Notes: generated by a model not told the origin, from the sequence alone. Shown: positions 15,157-24,306, counted from the first letter of the stretch. The stretch: DNA of 64,000 nt from Alphaproteobacteria bacterium HGW-Alphaproteobacteria-18 (GCA_002841155.1 PHEH01000005.1:186001-250000), one strand, 5' to 3'. A program made the numbers and translations.

Positions 15157-17345
15157 ATCCCCAAATCCTCTTCCCTCAACCGCTTGACCTCGTCCCGGAG
15201 GCGGGCGGCCGTTTCGAACTCCAGGTTCGCGGCGGCTTCGCGCATCTGTTTTTCGAGGCTGGCGATGGCAGCTTTGAGGTTGTGCCCGGTTTCGCCCCGA
15301 AGTGGCAAGGGCTTTTCTTCGCTGACGCCGCGTTCGCGGTTGCGGCGGGACCTGGAGGCGGAGGGTTTTTCGCCGAGTTCGGAGAGGATGTCTGACACGG
15401 CGCGTTTGATTGTGGTGGGCGTGATGCCGTGTTCGAGATTGTAGGCGGTCTGTTTTTCGCGGCGGCGGCTGGTTTCGTCCATGGCGCGCTGCATGGAGCC
15501 GGTGATCCGGTCCGCATACAGAATGACTTTTGCGTCCGCGTTGCGGGCGGCGCGGCCGATGGTCTGGACGAGGGAGGTTTCCGAGCGCAGGAACCCTTCC
15601 TTGTCAGCGTCGAGGATGCCGACGAGGCCGCATTCGGGAATGTCGAGCCCCTCGCGCAGGAGGTTGATGCCGACGAGGACATCGAACACGCCAAGGCGCA
15701 GATCGCGGATGATCTCGATCCGCTCGATGGTGTCGACATCCGAGTGCATGTAGCGGACCTTCACCCCGTTCTCGTGGAGGAAGTCGGTGAGATTTTCCGC
15801 CATCTTTTTCGTCAGGGTGGTGATCAGTGTGCGCATGCCGTTTGCGGCGGCGGTCTTGGCCTCGGCCATGATGTCGTCGACCTGGTTGGCGCCGTCATTG
15901 GAGACGGGGCGGACTTCGACCGGCGGGTCGATGAGGCCGGTGGGGCGGATGACTTGTTCCGTGAACACACCGCCGGTGCGCTCCATCTCCCATTTGCCGG
16001 GGGTGGCGGAGACGTGGACCGTCTGGGGGCGCATGGCGTCCCATTCCTCGAATTTGAGGGGGCGGTTGTCGAGGCAGGAGGGCAGGCGGAAGCCGTATTC
16101 GGCGAGGGTGGACTTGCGCGAGAAGTCGCCTTTGAACATGGCGCCGATCTGGGGGATCGTCTGGTGGGACTCGTCGGTGAAGACGAGGGCGTTGGCGGGC
16201 AGGTATTCGAAGAGGGTCGGGGGCGGCTCGCCGGGCTTGCGGCCGGTGAGGTAGCGGGAATAGTTCTCGATGCCGTTGCACGAGCCCGTGGCGGCGAGCA
16301 TTTCGAGGTCGTACTGGCAGCGCTGCTCGATGCGCTGGGCTTCGAGGAGTTTTCCGTTCTTCTCGAAATGGGCGATGGTGGATTTCAGCTCCGCCTTGAT
16401 CTTCTCGATGGCCTGGTTGAGCGTCGGGCGCGGCGTGACGTGGTGGCTGTTGGCGTAGATCTTGACCTGGGGCAGCTTCTGGATCGTCCGTCCCGTGAGG
16501 GGATCGAACTCGGTGATGGATTCCAGCTCGTCGCCGAAGAAGGAGAGCTTCCAGGCGCGGTCTTCGTAGTGGGCGGGGAAGATGTCGATGACATCGCCCT
16601 TGACGCGGAAGGCGCCGCGGCCGAAGGCGACATCGTTGCGGGTGTACTGGTTGGCGACGAGGCGCTGGGTGACCTCTTTGGGGTCGATCCGGTCGCCGGC
16701 CTTCAGGGTGAAGGTCATGGAGGTGTAGCTCTCCACCGAGCCGATGCCATAGAGGCAGGAGACGGAGGCGACGATGATGACGTCGTCGCGCTCCAGGATG
16801 GCGCGGGTGGCGGAGTGGCGCATCCGGTCGATGGCCTCGTTGATCGAGCTTTCCTTCTCGATGTAAAGGTCCGAACGCGGAACATAGGCTTCGGGCTGGT
16901 AATAGTCGTAATAGGAGACGAAGTATTCGACCGCGTTGTCCGGGAAGAAGGATTTGAACTCGCCATAGAGCTGGGCGGCGAGGGTCTTGTTGGGGGCGAG
17001 GATGAGGGCGGGGCGCTGGGTGGCCTCGATGATCTTGGCCATGGTGAAGGTCTTGCCCGTGCCGGTGGCGCCGAGGAGGACCTGGTCGCGCTCGCCATTG
17101 GCGATGCCCTCGACGAGTTCGGGGATGGCGGTGACCTGGTCGCCGGCGGGCTCGTATTCGGAGGCGACCCGGAAGCGGCGGCCGCCTTCGAGCTTCACCC
17201 AGTCGCGGTCTGGCCGGTGGGGCGTCCACTGGTCGGAGGGGAGCGCGCCGGCCGCGTCGAGCGCCGCGCCGTCGAGGGTGAAAGCAGCAGAAGCGTCAGC
17301 GACGCCGCGAGCGGGGGGACGTGAGGAGCGGGCCATGGCCGCCAT
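15153..17345 (-). CDS. uvrB: Excinuclease ABC subunit B
   Basis: UvrB, the damage-verifying helicase-like subunit of nucleotide excision repair, 730 residues. Walker A is GATGTGKT (92-99). The beta-hairpin region [15 protein letters not shown], the DESH box ([11 protein letters not shown]), the helicase motif QTIGRAARN and a C-terminal UVR domain ([20 protein letters not shown]) are all present. An N-terminal extension of about 50 residues precedes the usual start of the family; an in-frame ATG at 17336 is an alternative start. The 3' end overlaps the AT-rich operon convergently by four bases. A near-consensus alphaproteobacterial SOS box lies about 31 bp upstream. Confidence 0.97.
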   Translation of the reverse strand: MAAMARSSRPPARGVADASAAFTLDGAALDAAGALPSDQWTPHRPDRDWVKLEGGRRFRVASEYEPAGDQVTAIPELVEGIANGERDQVLLGATGTGKTFTMAKIIEATQRPALILAPNKTLAAQLYGEFKSFFPDNAVEYFVSYYDYYQPEAYVPRSDLYIEKESSINEAIDRMRHSATRAILERDDVIIVASVSCLYGIGSVESYTSMTFTLKAGDRIDPKEVTQRLVANQYTRNDVAFGRGAFRVKGDVIDIFPAHYEDRAWKLSFFGDELESITEFDPLTGRTIQKLPQVKIYANSHHVTPRPTLNQAIEKIKAELKSTIAHFEKNGKLLEAQRIEQRCQYDLEMLAATGSCNGIENYSRYLTGRKPGEPPPTLFEYLPANALVFTDESHQTIPQIGAMFKGDFSRKSTLAEYGFRLPSCLDNRPLKFEEWDAMRPQTVHVSATPGKWEMERTGGVFTEQVIRPTGLIDPPVEVRPVSNDGANQVDDIMAEAKTAAANGMRTLITTLTKKMAENLTDFLHENGVKVRYMHSDVDTIERIEIIRDLRLGVFDVLVGINLLREGLDIPECGLVGILDADKEGFLRSETSLVQTIGRAARNADAKVILYADRITGSMQRAMDETSRRREKQTAYNLEHGITPTTIKRAVSDILSELGEKPSASRSRRNRERGVSEEKPLPLRGETGHNLKAAIASLEKQMREAAANLEFETAARLRDEVKRLREEDLGI

Positions 17346-17375
17346 ATTGGGCGCCGCGGGGAGAGAGTAAAGGGT

Positions 17376-17390
17376 GTTCTTGTTTTGTGC
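17376..17390. promoter_or_regulatory. Candidate LexA (SOS) box upstream of uvrB
   Basis: GTTCTTGTTTTGTGC matches the alphaproteobacterial LexA consensus GTTC-N7-GTTC with one mismatch (GTGC in the second half). It lies 31-45 bp upstream of the uvrB start, where an operator would be expected. Confidence 0.4.
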
Positions 17391-17423
17391 GAGGCGCTAG
17401 GGTGGGCTGGAGTGGAGGACGGG

Positions 17424-19883
17424 TTAGGTTACCAGCTCTTCGTCGTCGATCTCCAGAGCCTCAGCTTCCTGCGGGAGAAGCGGATCGCAGGTCTTTGAAC
17501 TGTTGCAGCCTATGCCTTTATATGCCTCTTCCGCAGCTGGGCGGGCCCTTGTTTTTGCTTCGATCTTGCGCATCAAATTGAGATACTCGCAGACCTCGCA
17601 TGGCAGTGAGGATAGGTCTTCATACGCCATCGCGTGTTCCGCGATGGCGCGATAGCAAAGCGCACGATCATCCTGCATTCCGAAATAAGGCGGGGCGTAG
17701 GCGTTCTCCTCCGTCGTTACGGTCGTGCCAAGCCGCTGGCGAATTTCTGAGATCCAGCGTGCGAATTTGTTTTCCCTGGGAGGACAGGTCTGCGCAACGA
17801 GCGCCCAGAAGGCCAGAGGCGCCGTTGCCTGGGCGAGCAGTTCCACGATCTCTGTCCGCACATAGTGAAACTCTGCATAGTCGCCGCAATGCCTGAGCAA
17901 GCGCATCAGGTTCAGGATGTCTATGTCGGACAAGGTCTTGGGTATCGTTTCCCGGTCAGGTCCCAGAAGTTCTTCGAGAACAGCTTCGATTCTTGGCTTC
18001 TGCAGTCGGCGCCATTCCGGATTGATATGCATGTACTCGCGAGTGACGCTGCCATTTGTCCGCAGAGTGACGGTCCAGCTTGCATCCCAGCGGTCAGCAA
18101 GCAGTTCCAGTTTCCTCGGTGGCTTGCCGACAATGACGTCGAACATCGTCACCATCCATTCGGCCCCGGCACGAACTTTTTCTTCCGGATGATCCAGCAG
18201 GTCGGTCAGCCGACGTTCATTGTAGGGCGTCTCCGGCAAGCCTAGTACCGATCTGCGTTCAAGGTGCCTCTGCACTCTCTCCTCAAACTTCAGGCTGGGA
18301 CGATAGGTGTTTCCGGCGGCCTGCATGCCTTCGCTGAAGAACTGTTCCTCCAGGAACGGATCGAACACATCTATCTGACCGGCATCATACAGCCTTTGCT
18401 GCGTACGGTTTCGTTGCCAGATGCTAATGGCCTGAAAGAGAGCCGCCATGATTACAAGGTCGACCATTGCGCGCGAAAGGAATGTCAGGTGTTTGCCGAG
18501 CGCGTTGGTTTCGCTGGGCTCTATCGGACGCTTGAGATCAACCTGATAGATTTCCCACCAGTCAACGAACGGGACGGCCTTTGCCAGTTCGGCACCGAAA
18601 AAACTTAGCCAGGCAACGAAGGCGTTGCTGACATCGGCGCCTTCGACAGGGACAAAGGCATCGCGTTGCCAACCCCAAAGCTGGTGCAGGGACAATGGGA
18701 CAAGGACGAAGAGGAATGCATAGCCCAGCAGGGCTTCATCCTTCAGGTCGTTGTCGAAGCCAATCTGGATTTCACGCGCGTCGGTCTTCAGCAGGCGGGA
18801 TGCCGTTTCGCGATCTTCTTCAACCCATGCCCAGCGCCTGCCCAGCCCTGCGACCAGCAGCATGCCGATCGCAATCGGTGCCAGTCCCCAAGGCGTAGCA
18901 AGGGCAAAGCCAAGGGCTGTAAGGGGGAGCATGATCAGAATGACGAGCAAGTGCGGCACGCCCTTCTGGGTTGCCCCGGAAAGGGGCGCGATCAGCCTTA
19001 CGAGACCGGAGTCCAGCCAGCTAGCAAACCTTGCGGGCGCGTACAAAGGCGGGGCGCCTCCCGCGAGAATTCTGACTTGGGCGTCCCGGCGTTCTTTCTG
19101 GCCGAGAAAGAACCGGCTGATGTGTGGAACAAAGATAAAGCCCACGAACAGTGCGATAACGATAAACGTGATCCAGAAGGTCAGCACCCCAGAGAGTGCT
19201 GAGCCGGTGTCTTTTGCGCCGGCTGCCCAATTTGCCAGTATCACAATGGCAACAACCAGAATGAAGCTGATCCAGAACGAGGCGGGGGACACGGCGTCGT
19301 CGCGGAAAAGCTTCGCTGGTTTCCCCAATTCGCTGGGGCGGTGCTTCAGTTCGGCTCTTGCCTGCAGATATGTGGCGCCAGAAACAGGCAGGAAAGCGAG
19401 GGCAAGAATGCCTAGAAAGGTATAGATGGGGAGTGGATCGTTTGCAGATCTGGCGGCGTCTACCAAATTCAGCTCTGGCCACGGATGACTGTTCTGGGAG
19501 GTCGAAACATAAGCGACCGCAGTAAGGGCGGCGAGAGAGAGGATCAGCCAGTAAAATAACTCGCGAAAGCCTAGCCGCACCAAAGTCTGATCGTCTGGCA
19601 GCCGCTTGATTGCTGGCTTGGTGAGAGCGGGACTGAGCCGCCCCCAGATCTGGAGCATTCTGGCAATGTTGGCGGTGAAGAGGCCGGTGATGAGGCAGGC
19701 GAGGGCGAGCCAGTCGGCGCGGACATTTGCCGGGTCTGTGTCCGGCAGGAAGGGGGCGGCGAGGAGGAAGGCGCCTGTCGCGGCTAACACCAAGCTAGAG
19801 AAAATCAGGGTTCGTCCCCAATACTCCCAGAAAGTCGCTTGATCAGTAGCGCCCGTGTTCGCGGCTGTGCCCTTGCGGCCCAT
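17424..19883 (-). CDS. Large polytopic membrane protein of unknown function
   Basis: 819-residue protein that I cannot assign. About ten hydrophobic segments occur in the first 490 residues (for example LIFSSLVLAATGAFLLAAPF, FWISFILVVAIVILANWAAG and HLLVILIMLPLTALGFALAT). The C-terminal 330 residues are soluble, helical and charged, including LLDHPEEKVRAGAEWMVTMF, which resembles one HEAT-like helix pair, and several Cys residues near the end (EVCEYL, GCNSSKTC). A GAGGAG ribosome site precedes the ATG by 8 bases. It is a single-gene unit between uvrB and the phosphate transporter. A CtrA-like site lies about 45 bp upstream. No pore, transporter or enzyme motif is recognised. Confidence 0.85.
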   Translation of the reverse strand: MGRKGTAANTGATDQATFWEYWGRTLIFSSLVLAATGAFLLAAPFLPDTDPANVRADWLALACLITGLFTANIARMLQIWGRLSPALTKPAIKRLPDDQTLVRLGFRELFYWLILSLAALTAVAYVSTSQNSHPWPELNLVDAARSANDPLPIYTFLGILALAFLPVSGATYLQARAELKHRPSELGKPAKLFRDDAVSPASFWISFILVVAIVILANWAAGAKDTGSALSGVLTFWITFIVIALFVGFIFVPHISRFFLGQKERRDAQVRILAGGAPPLYAPARFASWLDSGLVRLIAPLSGATQKGVPHLLVILIMLPLTALGFALATPWGLAPIAIGMLLVAGLGRRWAWVEEDRETASRLLKTDAREIQIGFDNDLKDEALLGYAFLFVLVPLSLHQLWGWQRDAFVPVEGADVSNAFVAWLSFFGAELAKAVPFVDWWEIYQVDLKRPIEPSETNALGKHLTFLSRAMVDLVIMAALFQAISIWQRNRTQQRLYDAGQIDVFDPFLEEQFFSEGMQAAGNTYRPSLKFEERVQRHLERRSVLGLPETPYNERRLTDLLDHPEEKVRAGAEWMVTMFDVIVGKPPRKLELLADRWDASWTVTLRTNGSVTREYMHINPEWRRLQKPRIEAVLEELLGPDRETIPKTLSDIDILNLMRLLRHCGDYAEFHYVRTEIVELLAQATAPLAFWALVAQTCPPRENKFARWISEIRQRLGTTVTTEENAYAPPYFGMQDDRALCYRAIAEHAMAYEDLSSLPCEVCEYLNLMRKIEAKTRARPAAEEAYKGIGCNSSKTCDPLLPQEAEALEIDDEELVT

Positions 19884-19926
19884 GTCACGCGTCTCCTCAC
19901 CCGTAATACCCCTGTGGATTTCTACC

Positions 19927-19943
19927 TTTACGCTTTGTTAACC
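19927..19943. promoter_or_regulatory. CtrA-like site upstream of the large membrane protein gene
   Basis: TTTACGCTTTGTTAACC fits the CtrA consensus TTAA-N7-TTAA with one mismatch in the left half, and the right half (TTAACC) is perfect. It lies 44-60 bp upstream of the start at 19883. CtrA is expected in a GcrA-containing host, but none is encoded in this window. Confidence 0.35.
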
Positions 19944-19998
19944 TTCGCGCAAGGGGAGAAGTTGGGCGTGCAGGAGGGAGGGGCGATTTGGTTCGCCC

Positions 19999-21510
19999 TC
20001 AAACAATCCGGAACAGATGCTGGAGCGCGAGGTAGATGCCGCCGGAGAGGGTGGCGCTGGCGGGGACGGTGATGATCCAGGCGGCGGCGATGGTGTTGAC
20101 ATGGGCGCGGCGGACAAGCTTGCGGGCGGCCTTGCGGCGGGCGAGGCCGGAGAATTCGGTCTCGGCGCCATTGGGCGACCGGGCGTGCACATAGGCGAGG
20201 CGCGTGTGTGAGTTGGCGGTGAACCACTCGCGGAAGAAGCCGACCCCGAAGACCGCGCCCACGGCAATGTGAGTAGAGGACACCGGCAGGCCGAGCCAGC
20301 TGGCAATGATGACGGTGATGGCGGCGGCCAGCGCCACGCAATAGGCCCGCATCGGGTTCAGCTTGGTGATCGAGTCGCCGACCATGCGGATGAGCTTTGG
20401 CCCGAACAGCATCAGGCCGAAGGAGATGCCCGAAGCGCCGATCAGCATGACCCAGAGCGGAATGGTGACCCGGTCGGAGATGGCGCCGTCCTGGAGAGCA
20501 TGGACGATGGCGGCGAGCGGGCCGATGGCATTGGCCACATCATTGGCGCCATGCGCGAAGGAGAGGAGCGCGGCCGAGAAGATCAGCGGCCAGATGAAGA
20601 GCTGGCGCAGGGACTGGTTGCGGTTTTCCATGCCTTGCGACTGGCGCCGGATCAGCGGGTGGACGATGAGCCAGACGAGGAGGGCGATGCCGAGGCCGAT
20701 GAGCAGGGAATGGGGCAGCGAGATCTTGATCAGCTTGCTGATGCCTTTCAGCGCCATATAGGTGCCGAAGGCACCGGCCATGAGGGCAATGAGCACGGGC
20801 ACCCAGCGGCGCGCGGCGGCAATCTTGTCTTCCCGGTAGATGATGGCGACCTTGATGAAGGCGAGGACGGCGGCCGCGATGACGCCGCCCATCACCGGGG
20901 AGATGACCCAGCTGGCGGCAATGCCGGCCATCACCGGCCAGTTGACGGCGCTGAAACCGGCCGCCGCGATGCCCGAACCCATGACGCCGCCGACGATGGA
21001 GTGGGTGGTGGAGACCGGCGCGCCCAGAACGGTGGCGAGGTTCAGCCAGAGGGCGGCGGAGATCAGCGCGGCCATCATCAGCCAGACGAAGGTTTCGGTA
21101 TTGGCAGCGGTGGTGGGGTCGATGATGCCGCGCGAGATGGTGGAGACGACATCTCCGCCCGCCAGAAGGGCGCCGGCGCTTTCGCAGATGGCAGCGATGA
21201 TGATGGCCCCGGTCATGGTGAGCGCCTTGGCGCCAACCGCAGGGCCGACATTGTTGGCCACATCATTGGCGCCGATATTAAGCGCCATATAGCCGCCGAT
21301 GGCGGCGGCCGCGACGATCAGCAGGCCATTGCTCTGACCCCCGAACAGCGTTCCGCCGATCACGACAATCGCGGCGAGGAACAGAAAGCTGAGGCCTGGG
21401 CCAACGAGGGCGCGCGCTGTCGAGGCAACGGCGGCTTCAGCTTTTCCGATCTTCGCAAGATCCTTGTCGAGCGTCTCCTTGACGATCGTTGGTTCCTTGC
21501 CGTCCACCAT
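19999..21510 (-). CDS. pit: Inorganic phosphate transporter, PiT family
   Basis: Low-affinity phosphate:cation symporter (PHO4/PiT family), 503 residues. The two inverted family signatures are present: GGYMALNIGANDVANNVGPAVGAK in the first half and FAHGANDVANAIGPLAAIV in the second, with about ten membrane helices and a cytoplasmic N-terminus of about 40 residues. The ATG at 21510 was chosen because the purine-rich GAGGGGG lies just upstream; an in-frame ATG at 21552 is possible. A Pho-box-like direct repeat (21605-21622) lies 95-112 bp upstream in the shared intergenic region with tacA. Confidence 0.93.
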   Translation of the reverse strand: MVDGKEPTIVKETLDKDLAKIGKAEAAVASTARALVGPGLSFLFLAAIVVIGGTLFGGQSNGLLIVAAAAIGGYMALNIGANDVANNVGPAVGAKALTMTGAIIIAAICESAGALLAGGDVVSTISRGIIDPTTAANTETFVWLMMAALISAALWLNLATVLGAPVSTTHSIVGGVMGSGIAAAGFSAVNWPVMAGIAASWVISPVMGGVIAAAVLAFIKVAIIYREDKIAAARRWVPVLIALMAGAFGTYMALKGISKLIKISLPHSLLIGLGIALLVWLIVHPLIRRQSQGMENRNQSLRQLFIWPLIFSAALLSFAHGANDVANAIGPLAAIVHALQDGAISDRVTIPLWVMLIGASGISFGLMLFGPKLIRMVGDSITKLNPMRAYCVALAAAITVIIASWLGLPVSSTHIAVGAVFGVGFFREWFTANSHTRLAYVHARSPNGAETEFSGLARRKAARKLVRRAHVNTIAAAWIITVPASATLSGGIYLALQHLFRIV

Positions 21511-21604
21511 GGAAGCCCCCTCGCTTGGCGATGTGAGGCGCATCAGCCGCAAGCGCCGGGAGTTTTCAAGCCGCAGGACGCAAGATTCCGGCGCGCAACT
21601 GAAG

Positions 21605-21622
21605 ATGTCATGAGACTGTCAT
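21605..21622 (+). promoter_or_regulatory. Pho-box-like direct repeat between pit and tacA
   Basis: ATGTCATGAGACTGTCAT is two 7-mers (one mismatch between them) with an 11-bp period, matching the PhoB consensus CTGTCAT-N4-CTGTCAT at 13 of 14 specified bases. In known Pho promoters this orientation points downstream, here to tacA, although pit on the other strand is the more obvious phosphate gene. No clear -10 element was seen on either side. Confidence 0.55.
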
Positions 21623-21779
21623 GAATGCGGATCGCGATGGAGGGCAAGATTTCGTTGAAATTCAAACGACTGGCGAAACCGTAACTCCATGCGTCTGTGT
21701 CAGAACGGGGCGTAACGAAACGGCACGGGACGCTTGGACGAGCGCGCCGGCTGCAATTGGACTTATGAGGGCGAAACCC

Positions 21780-23255
21780 ATGGCCAAAACGATCCTGGTG
21801 GTCGATGACGATCCGACACAGCGCCGCCTGCTTCAGGCCGCCGTGGAGAAGGCTGGCTTTGCCTGCCGCACGGCGCCCGATGGCGAGACGGGGCTGCAGA
21901 TGGCGGCGGATGCGCGCGAAGGCGTCGATATCGTGCTGCTGGATCTGACCATGCCGGGCCTGTCGGGGATGGAGACGCTGGAGCGCCTGAACGGCAAGCG
22001 CCCGGACCTGCCGGTGATCATGCTGACGGCAACGAGCGGCATCGACACGATCGTGCAGACAATGCGGCGCGGGGCGGTGGACTTTATCGTCAAGCCCGCC
22101 AATCCCGAACGCGTGGTCGTCTCGATCCGCAATGCCCTGAAGATGCAGAGCCTGACCGGCGAGGTCAAACGCCTTTCGCGCAAGGTGGAAGGGGGCATGA
22201 AGTTTGAGGACATGATTGCCTCGGCGCCCGCGATGCGCAGCGTCATCCGCATGGCCGAGCGCGGGGCGGCGTCGGACATTCCGGTGCTGATCCTCGGCGA
22301 GAGCGGCGTGGGTAAAGAAGTTGTGGCGCGCTGTATTCAGGGCGCAAGCCAGCGGGCGGGCAAACCCTTCGTGACCGTCAACTGCGGCGCGATCCCGGAA
22401 AACCTCGTTGAGTCGATCCTGTTCGGCCATGAGAAGGGCGCGTTTACAGGCGCGGTTTCCAAATCGCCGGGCAAGTTTGTCGAGGCCGATGGCGGCACGC
22501 TGTTCCTTGATGAGGTGGGCGAGCTGCCCCTCGACGCGCAGGTGAAACTGCTCCGTGCCCTGCAAGAGGGAGAGGTGGACGCTGTGGGCGCACGCCGGCC
22601 GACCAAGGTGGACGTGCGCATCATCTCGGCGACAAACCGCGATCTGGCAGGCCAGGTGAAAGCCGGCACATTCCGCGAAGACCTGTTCTACCGTCTCAAC
22701 GTGTTCCCCATCGACATGCCCTCCCTGAAGGAGCGCCGTGAGGACATTCCCGCGCTGGTCGATCATTTCATCGGGCGTTTCAATGCCAGCGAAGGCACGA
22801 AAGTGACCGGGGCGAGCAAAGACACGCTACAGATGCTCTACTCCTATGACTGGCCGGGTAACGTCCGCCAGCTGGAGAATGCGGTGTTCCGCGCCGTGGT
22901 GCTGTGTGATGGCGATGAGCTGCGCCCGCAGGACTTCCCGCAGATTTCCGGCCAGATGGCAGATGTGATGATGATGCCGGCAGTTCCGGTGCAGCGCCCG
23001 CCTGAGGCCCCGCCAGTGCCGGCCAATGATGTGAAGTCCGGCTTTGTCGGCGACGTGCCGGTGGCGATCAAGGACGAGGATGGCGAGATCCGCAGCCTGC
23101 AGGACATCGAACGCGATCTTCTTCAGTATGCGATTGAATTCTATGACGGGCATATGAGCGAAGTCTCGCGCCGTCTCGGGATCGGCCGCTCGACGCTTTA
23201 CCGCAAGGTGCGGGAGTACGACCTCGACGTGCGCGGGGACCGCGAGACGGGCTGA
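21780..23255 (+). CDS. tacA: Sigma54-dependent response regulator, TacA-like (NtrC family)
   Basis: Response regulator of 491 residues. A receiver domain (1-120, ILVVDDDPTQRRLL, phospho-Asp in LLDLTMPGLSG) is followed by an AAA+ domain with Walker A GESGVGKE, the sigma54-contact loop GAFTGA and the arginine-finger region. A C-terminal Fis-type helix-turn-helix (VSRRLGIGRSTLYRKVREYD) ends the protein. Length and sequence pattern match Caulobacter TacA, the ShkA/ShpA-driven activator of stalk genes, better than NtrC or FlbD; this is from memory. The ATG at 21780 starts directly at the receiver. An in-frame ATG exists at 21621, but the extra 53 residues have no domain character. Confidence 0.85.
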   Translation: MAKTILVVDDDPTQRRLLQAAVEKAGFACRTAPDGETGLQMAADAREGVDIVLLDLTMPGLSGMETLERLNGKRPDLPVIMLTATSGIDTIVQTMRRGAVDFIVKPANPERVVVSIRNALKMQSLTGEVKRLSRKVEGGMKFEDMIASAPAMRSVIRMAERGAASDIPVLILGESGVGKEVVARCIQGASQRAGKPFVTVNCGAIPENLVESILFGHEKGAFTGAVSKSPGKFVEADGGTLFLDEVGELPLDAQVKLLRALQEGEVDAVGARRPTKVDVRIISATNRDLAGQVKAGTFREDLFYRLNVFPIDMPSLKERREDIPALVDHFIGRFNASEGTKVTGASKDTLQMLYSYDWPGNVRQLENAVFRAVVLCDGDELRPQDFPQISGQMADVMMMPAVPVQRPPEAPPVPANDVKSGFVGDVPVAIKDEDGEIRSLQDIERDLLQYAIEFYDGHMSEVSRRLGIGRSTLYRKVREYDLDVRGDRETG

Positions 23256-23266
23256 TCTCCTCTTTG

Positions 23267-23297
23267 AAGCCGCGCCGGATCAGGTCCGGGGCGGCTT
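23267..23297. terminator. Bidirectional terminator hairpin between tacA and MarR-GNAT gene
   Basis: AAGCCGC / GCGGCTT arms (23267-23273 and 23291-23297) with an inner CCGGA / TCCGG stem form a long hairpin at the convergent gene ends, overlapping the last codons of the MarR-GNAT gene. Confidence 0.55.
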
Positions 23298-24263
23298 TGA
23301 GAGATCATAGGACATTGCCACATTGCAGCGGGCATAGCTGGCGCCATAGCGGGCCATGATGCCGGCATCATGCACGAAGCCGGCCTTCTCATAGAGATGG
23401 ATGGCGGCGGCGCATTTGGAATTCGTCAGCAGGAAAAGCTCGCCGATGGGCATCTGGCGGGCGCGCTCTATCGTCCGGTCAAGGAGGAATTCGCCCGCCT
23501 TGAGGCCGCGCGCCGTGGCACGCACGCCCATCTTGGTCAGCTCGAAGATGTTTCCCTCCACCGGCATCAGCGCGCAGGTGCCGATGACGCCGAGGCCGTC
23601 TGCTTCGACAAACAGGATTTCGCCGCCCGGCGCGAGGATCTTCTCGCGCGGGTTCTCGATGATCTCGATGTCCTTTTTTTCCAGCGTGAACATGTCTTCC
23701 ACCCATTCGCGGGTGATGGCATCGAAATCGGGCGCCAGCCGGTCATCGAACTCAACCAGCCGCAGGGACGGCCGCGTGCCGTGGATCTCGTCTTCGATGC
23801 GGCTTTGCAGGGAGCGGTCCTGCAACGCGCCTTCAATCCGGGTTATCCAGGAGAGAAAGCCGGTTTCCTCGCCCGCGCAGAGCCCTTGCGCGGCGCGGCG
23901 CACCTGCGGCCAGAGATCGGCTTTCAGGTCTTCCAGAAGGGCCTGGCCTTCGGCGGTCAGGGCGATGCGTTTCTGGCGATGGTCGCCCTCGACCGGGCTG
24001 GTCGTGGTGATGCCGAGCTTCTGAAGGGCGTTATGGATACGGGTGACGGCGGGCTGGCTGATGCCGACGGCTTCGACGGCTTCGGAAACGCTGAGCGGGC
24101 CATAGGTGGTGAGCGCGGCGAGCAGCGGAAAATGCGTGCCCTGAATGGACAGGCCGCGATCCGCAAACACCTTGGTGGCGTCGGCCTGCATGCGCTCGGC
24201 CAGGCGTTTCAGCCGGCTGCCAAGGGCGAGGTAGCCCATCTCTGCGAGGACGTCTCTGGGCAT
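23280..24263 (-). CDS. MarR-GNAT fusion: transcriptional regulator with acetyltransferase domain
   Basis: 327-residue two-domain protein. The N-terminal MarR winged helix (about residues 5-140) has LSVSEAVEAVGISQPAVTRIHNALQKLG as recognition region and GDHRQKRIALTAEG as wing. The C-terminal GNAT domain (about 165-320) has ELTKMGVRATARGLKAGEFLL as the acetyl-CoA binding strand/loop and NSKCAAAIHLYEKAGF as the conserved motif-B helix. The ATG at 24263 has AAGGAA 7 bases upstream. A near-identical domain pair is known in MarR/GNAT regulators of unknown ligand. A perfect 20-bp palindrome just upstream suggests autoregulation. Confidence 0.9.
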   Translation of the reverse strand: MPRDVLAEMGYLALGSRLKRLAERMQADATKVFADRGLSIQGTHFPLLAALTTYGPLSVSEAVEAVGISQPAVTRIHNALQKLGITTTSPVEGDHRQKRIALTAEGQALLEDLKADLWPQVRRAAQGLCAGEETGFLSWITRIEGALQDRSLQSRIEDEIHGTRPSLRLVEFDDRLAPDFDAITREWVEDMFTLEKKDIEIIENPREKILAPGGEILFVEADGLGVIGTCALMPVEGNIFELTKMGVRATARGLKAGEFLLDRTIERARQMPIGELFLLTNSKCAAAIHLYEKAGFVHDAGIMARYGASYARCNVAMSYDLSKPPRT

Positions 24264-24286
24264 AAGGGGTTCCTTCAAATCAAGAG

Positions 24287-24306
24287 ATATATAACGTGTT
24301 ATATAT
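24287..24306. promoter_or_regulatory. Palindromic operator of the MarR-GNAT gene
   Basis: ATATATAACGTGTTATATAT is a perfect inverted repeat (9-bp arms, 2-bp centre) located 24-43 bp upstream of the MarR-GNAT start. It lies in the gap behind the MFS gene. Its position and symmetry fit MarR-dimer binding and autoregulation. Confidence 0.65.

Noticed and set aside
15429..17324. A 631-codon open frame antisense to uvrB
   Set aside because: Its translation is low-complexity Gly/Asp/Val/Glu-rich, as expected for the complement of a GC-rich gene, has no domain, and lies entirely over the well-supported uvrB.
20269..21624. A 451-codon open frame antisense to the phosphate transporter gene
   Set aside because: Composition is dominated by Asp, Gly, His and Arg without any hydrophobic core. 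It is a shadow of the PiT gene.
21716..21745. Sigma54 -24/-12 promoter before tacA (GGCACG...TTGG)
   Set aside because: The spacing between the GG and the TTG elements does not fit the fixed sigma54 distance.
21621..21779. N-terminal extension of tacA from the ATG at 21621
   Set aside because: The extra residues have no similarity to a receiver domain, and the ATG lies inside the Pho-box-like repeat. The ATG at 21780 starts directly at the receiver fold.
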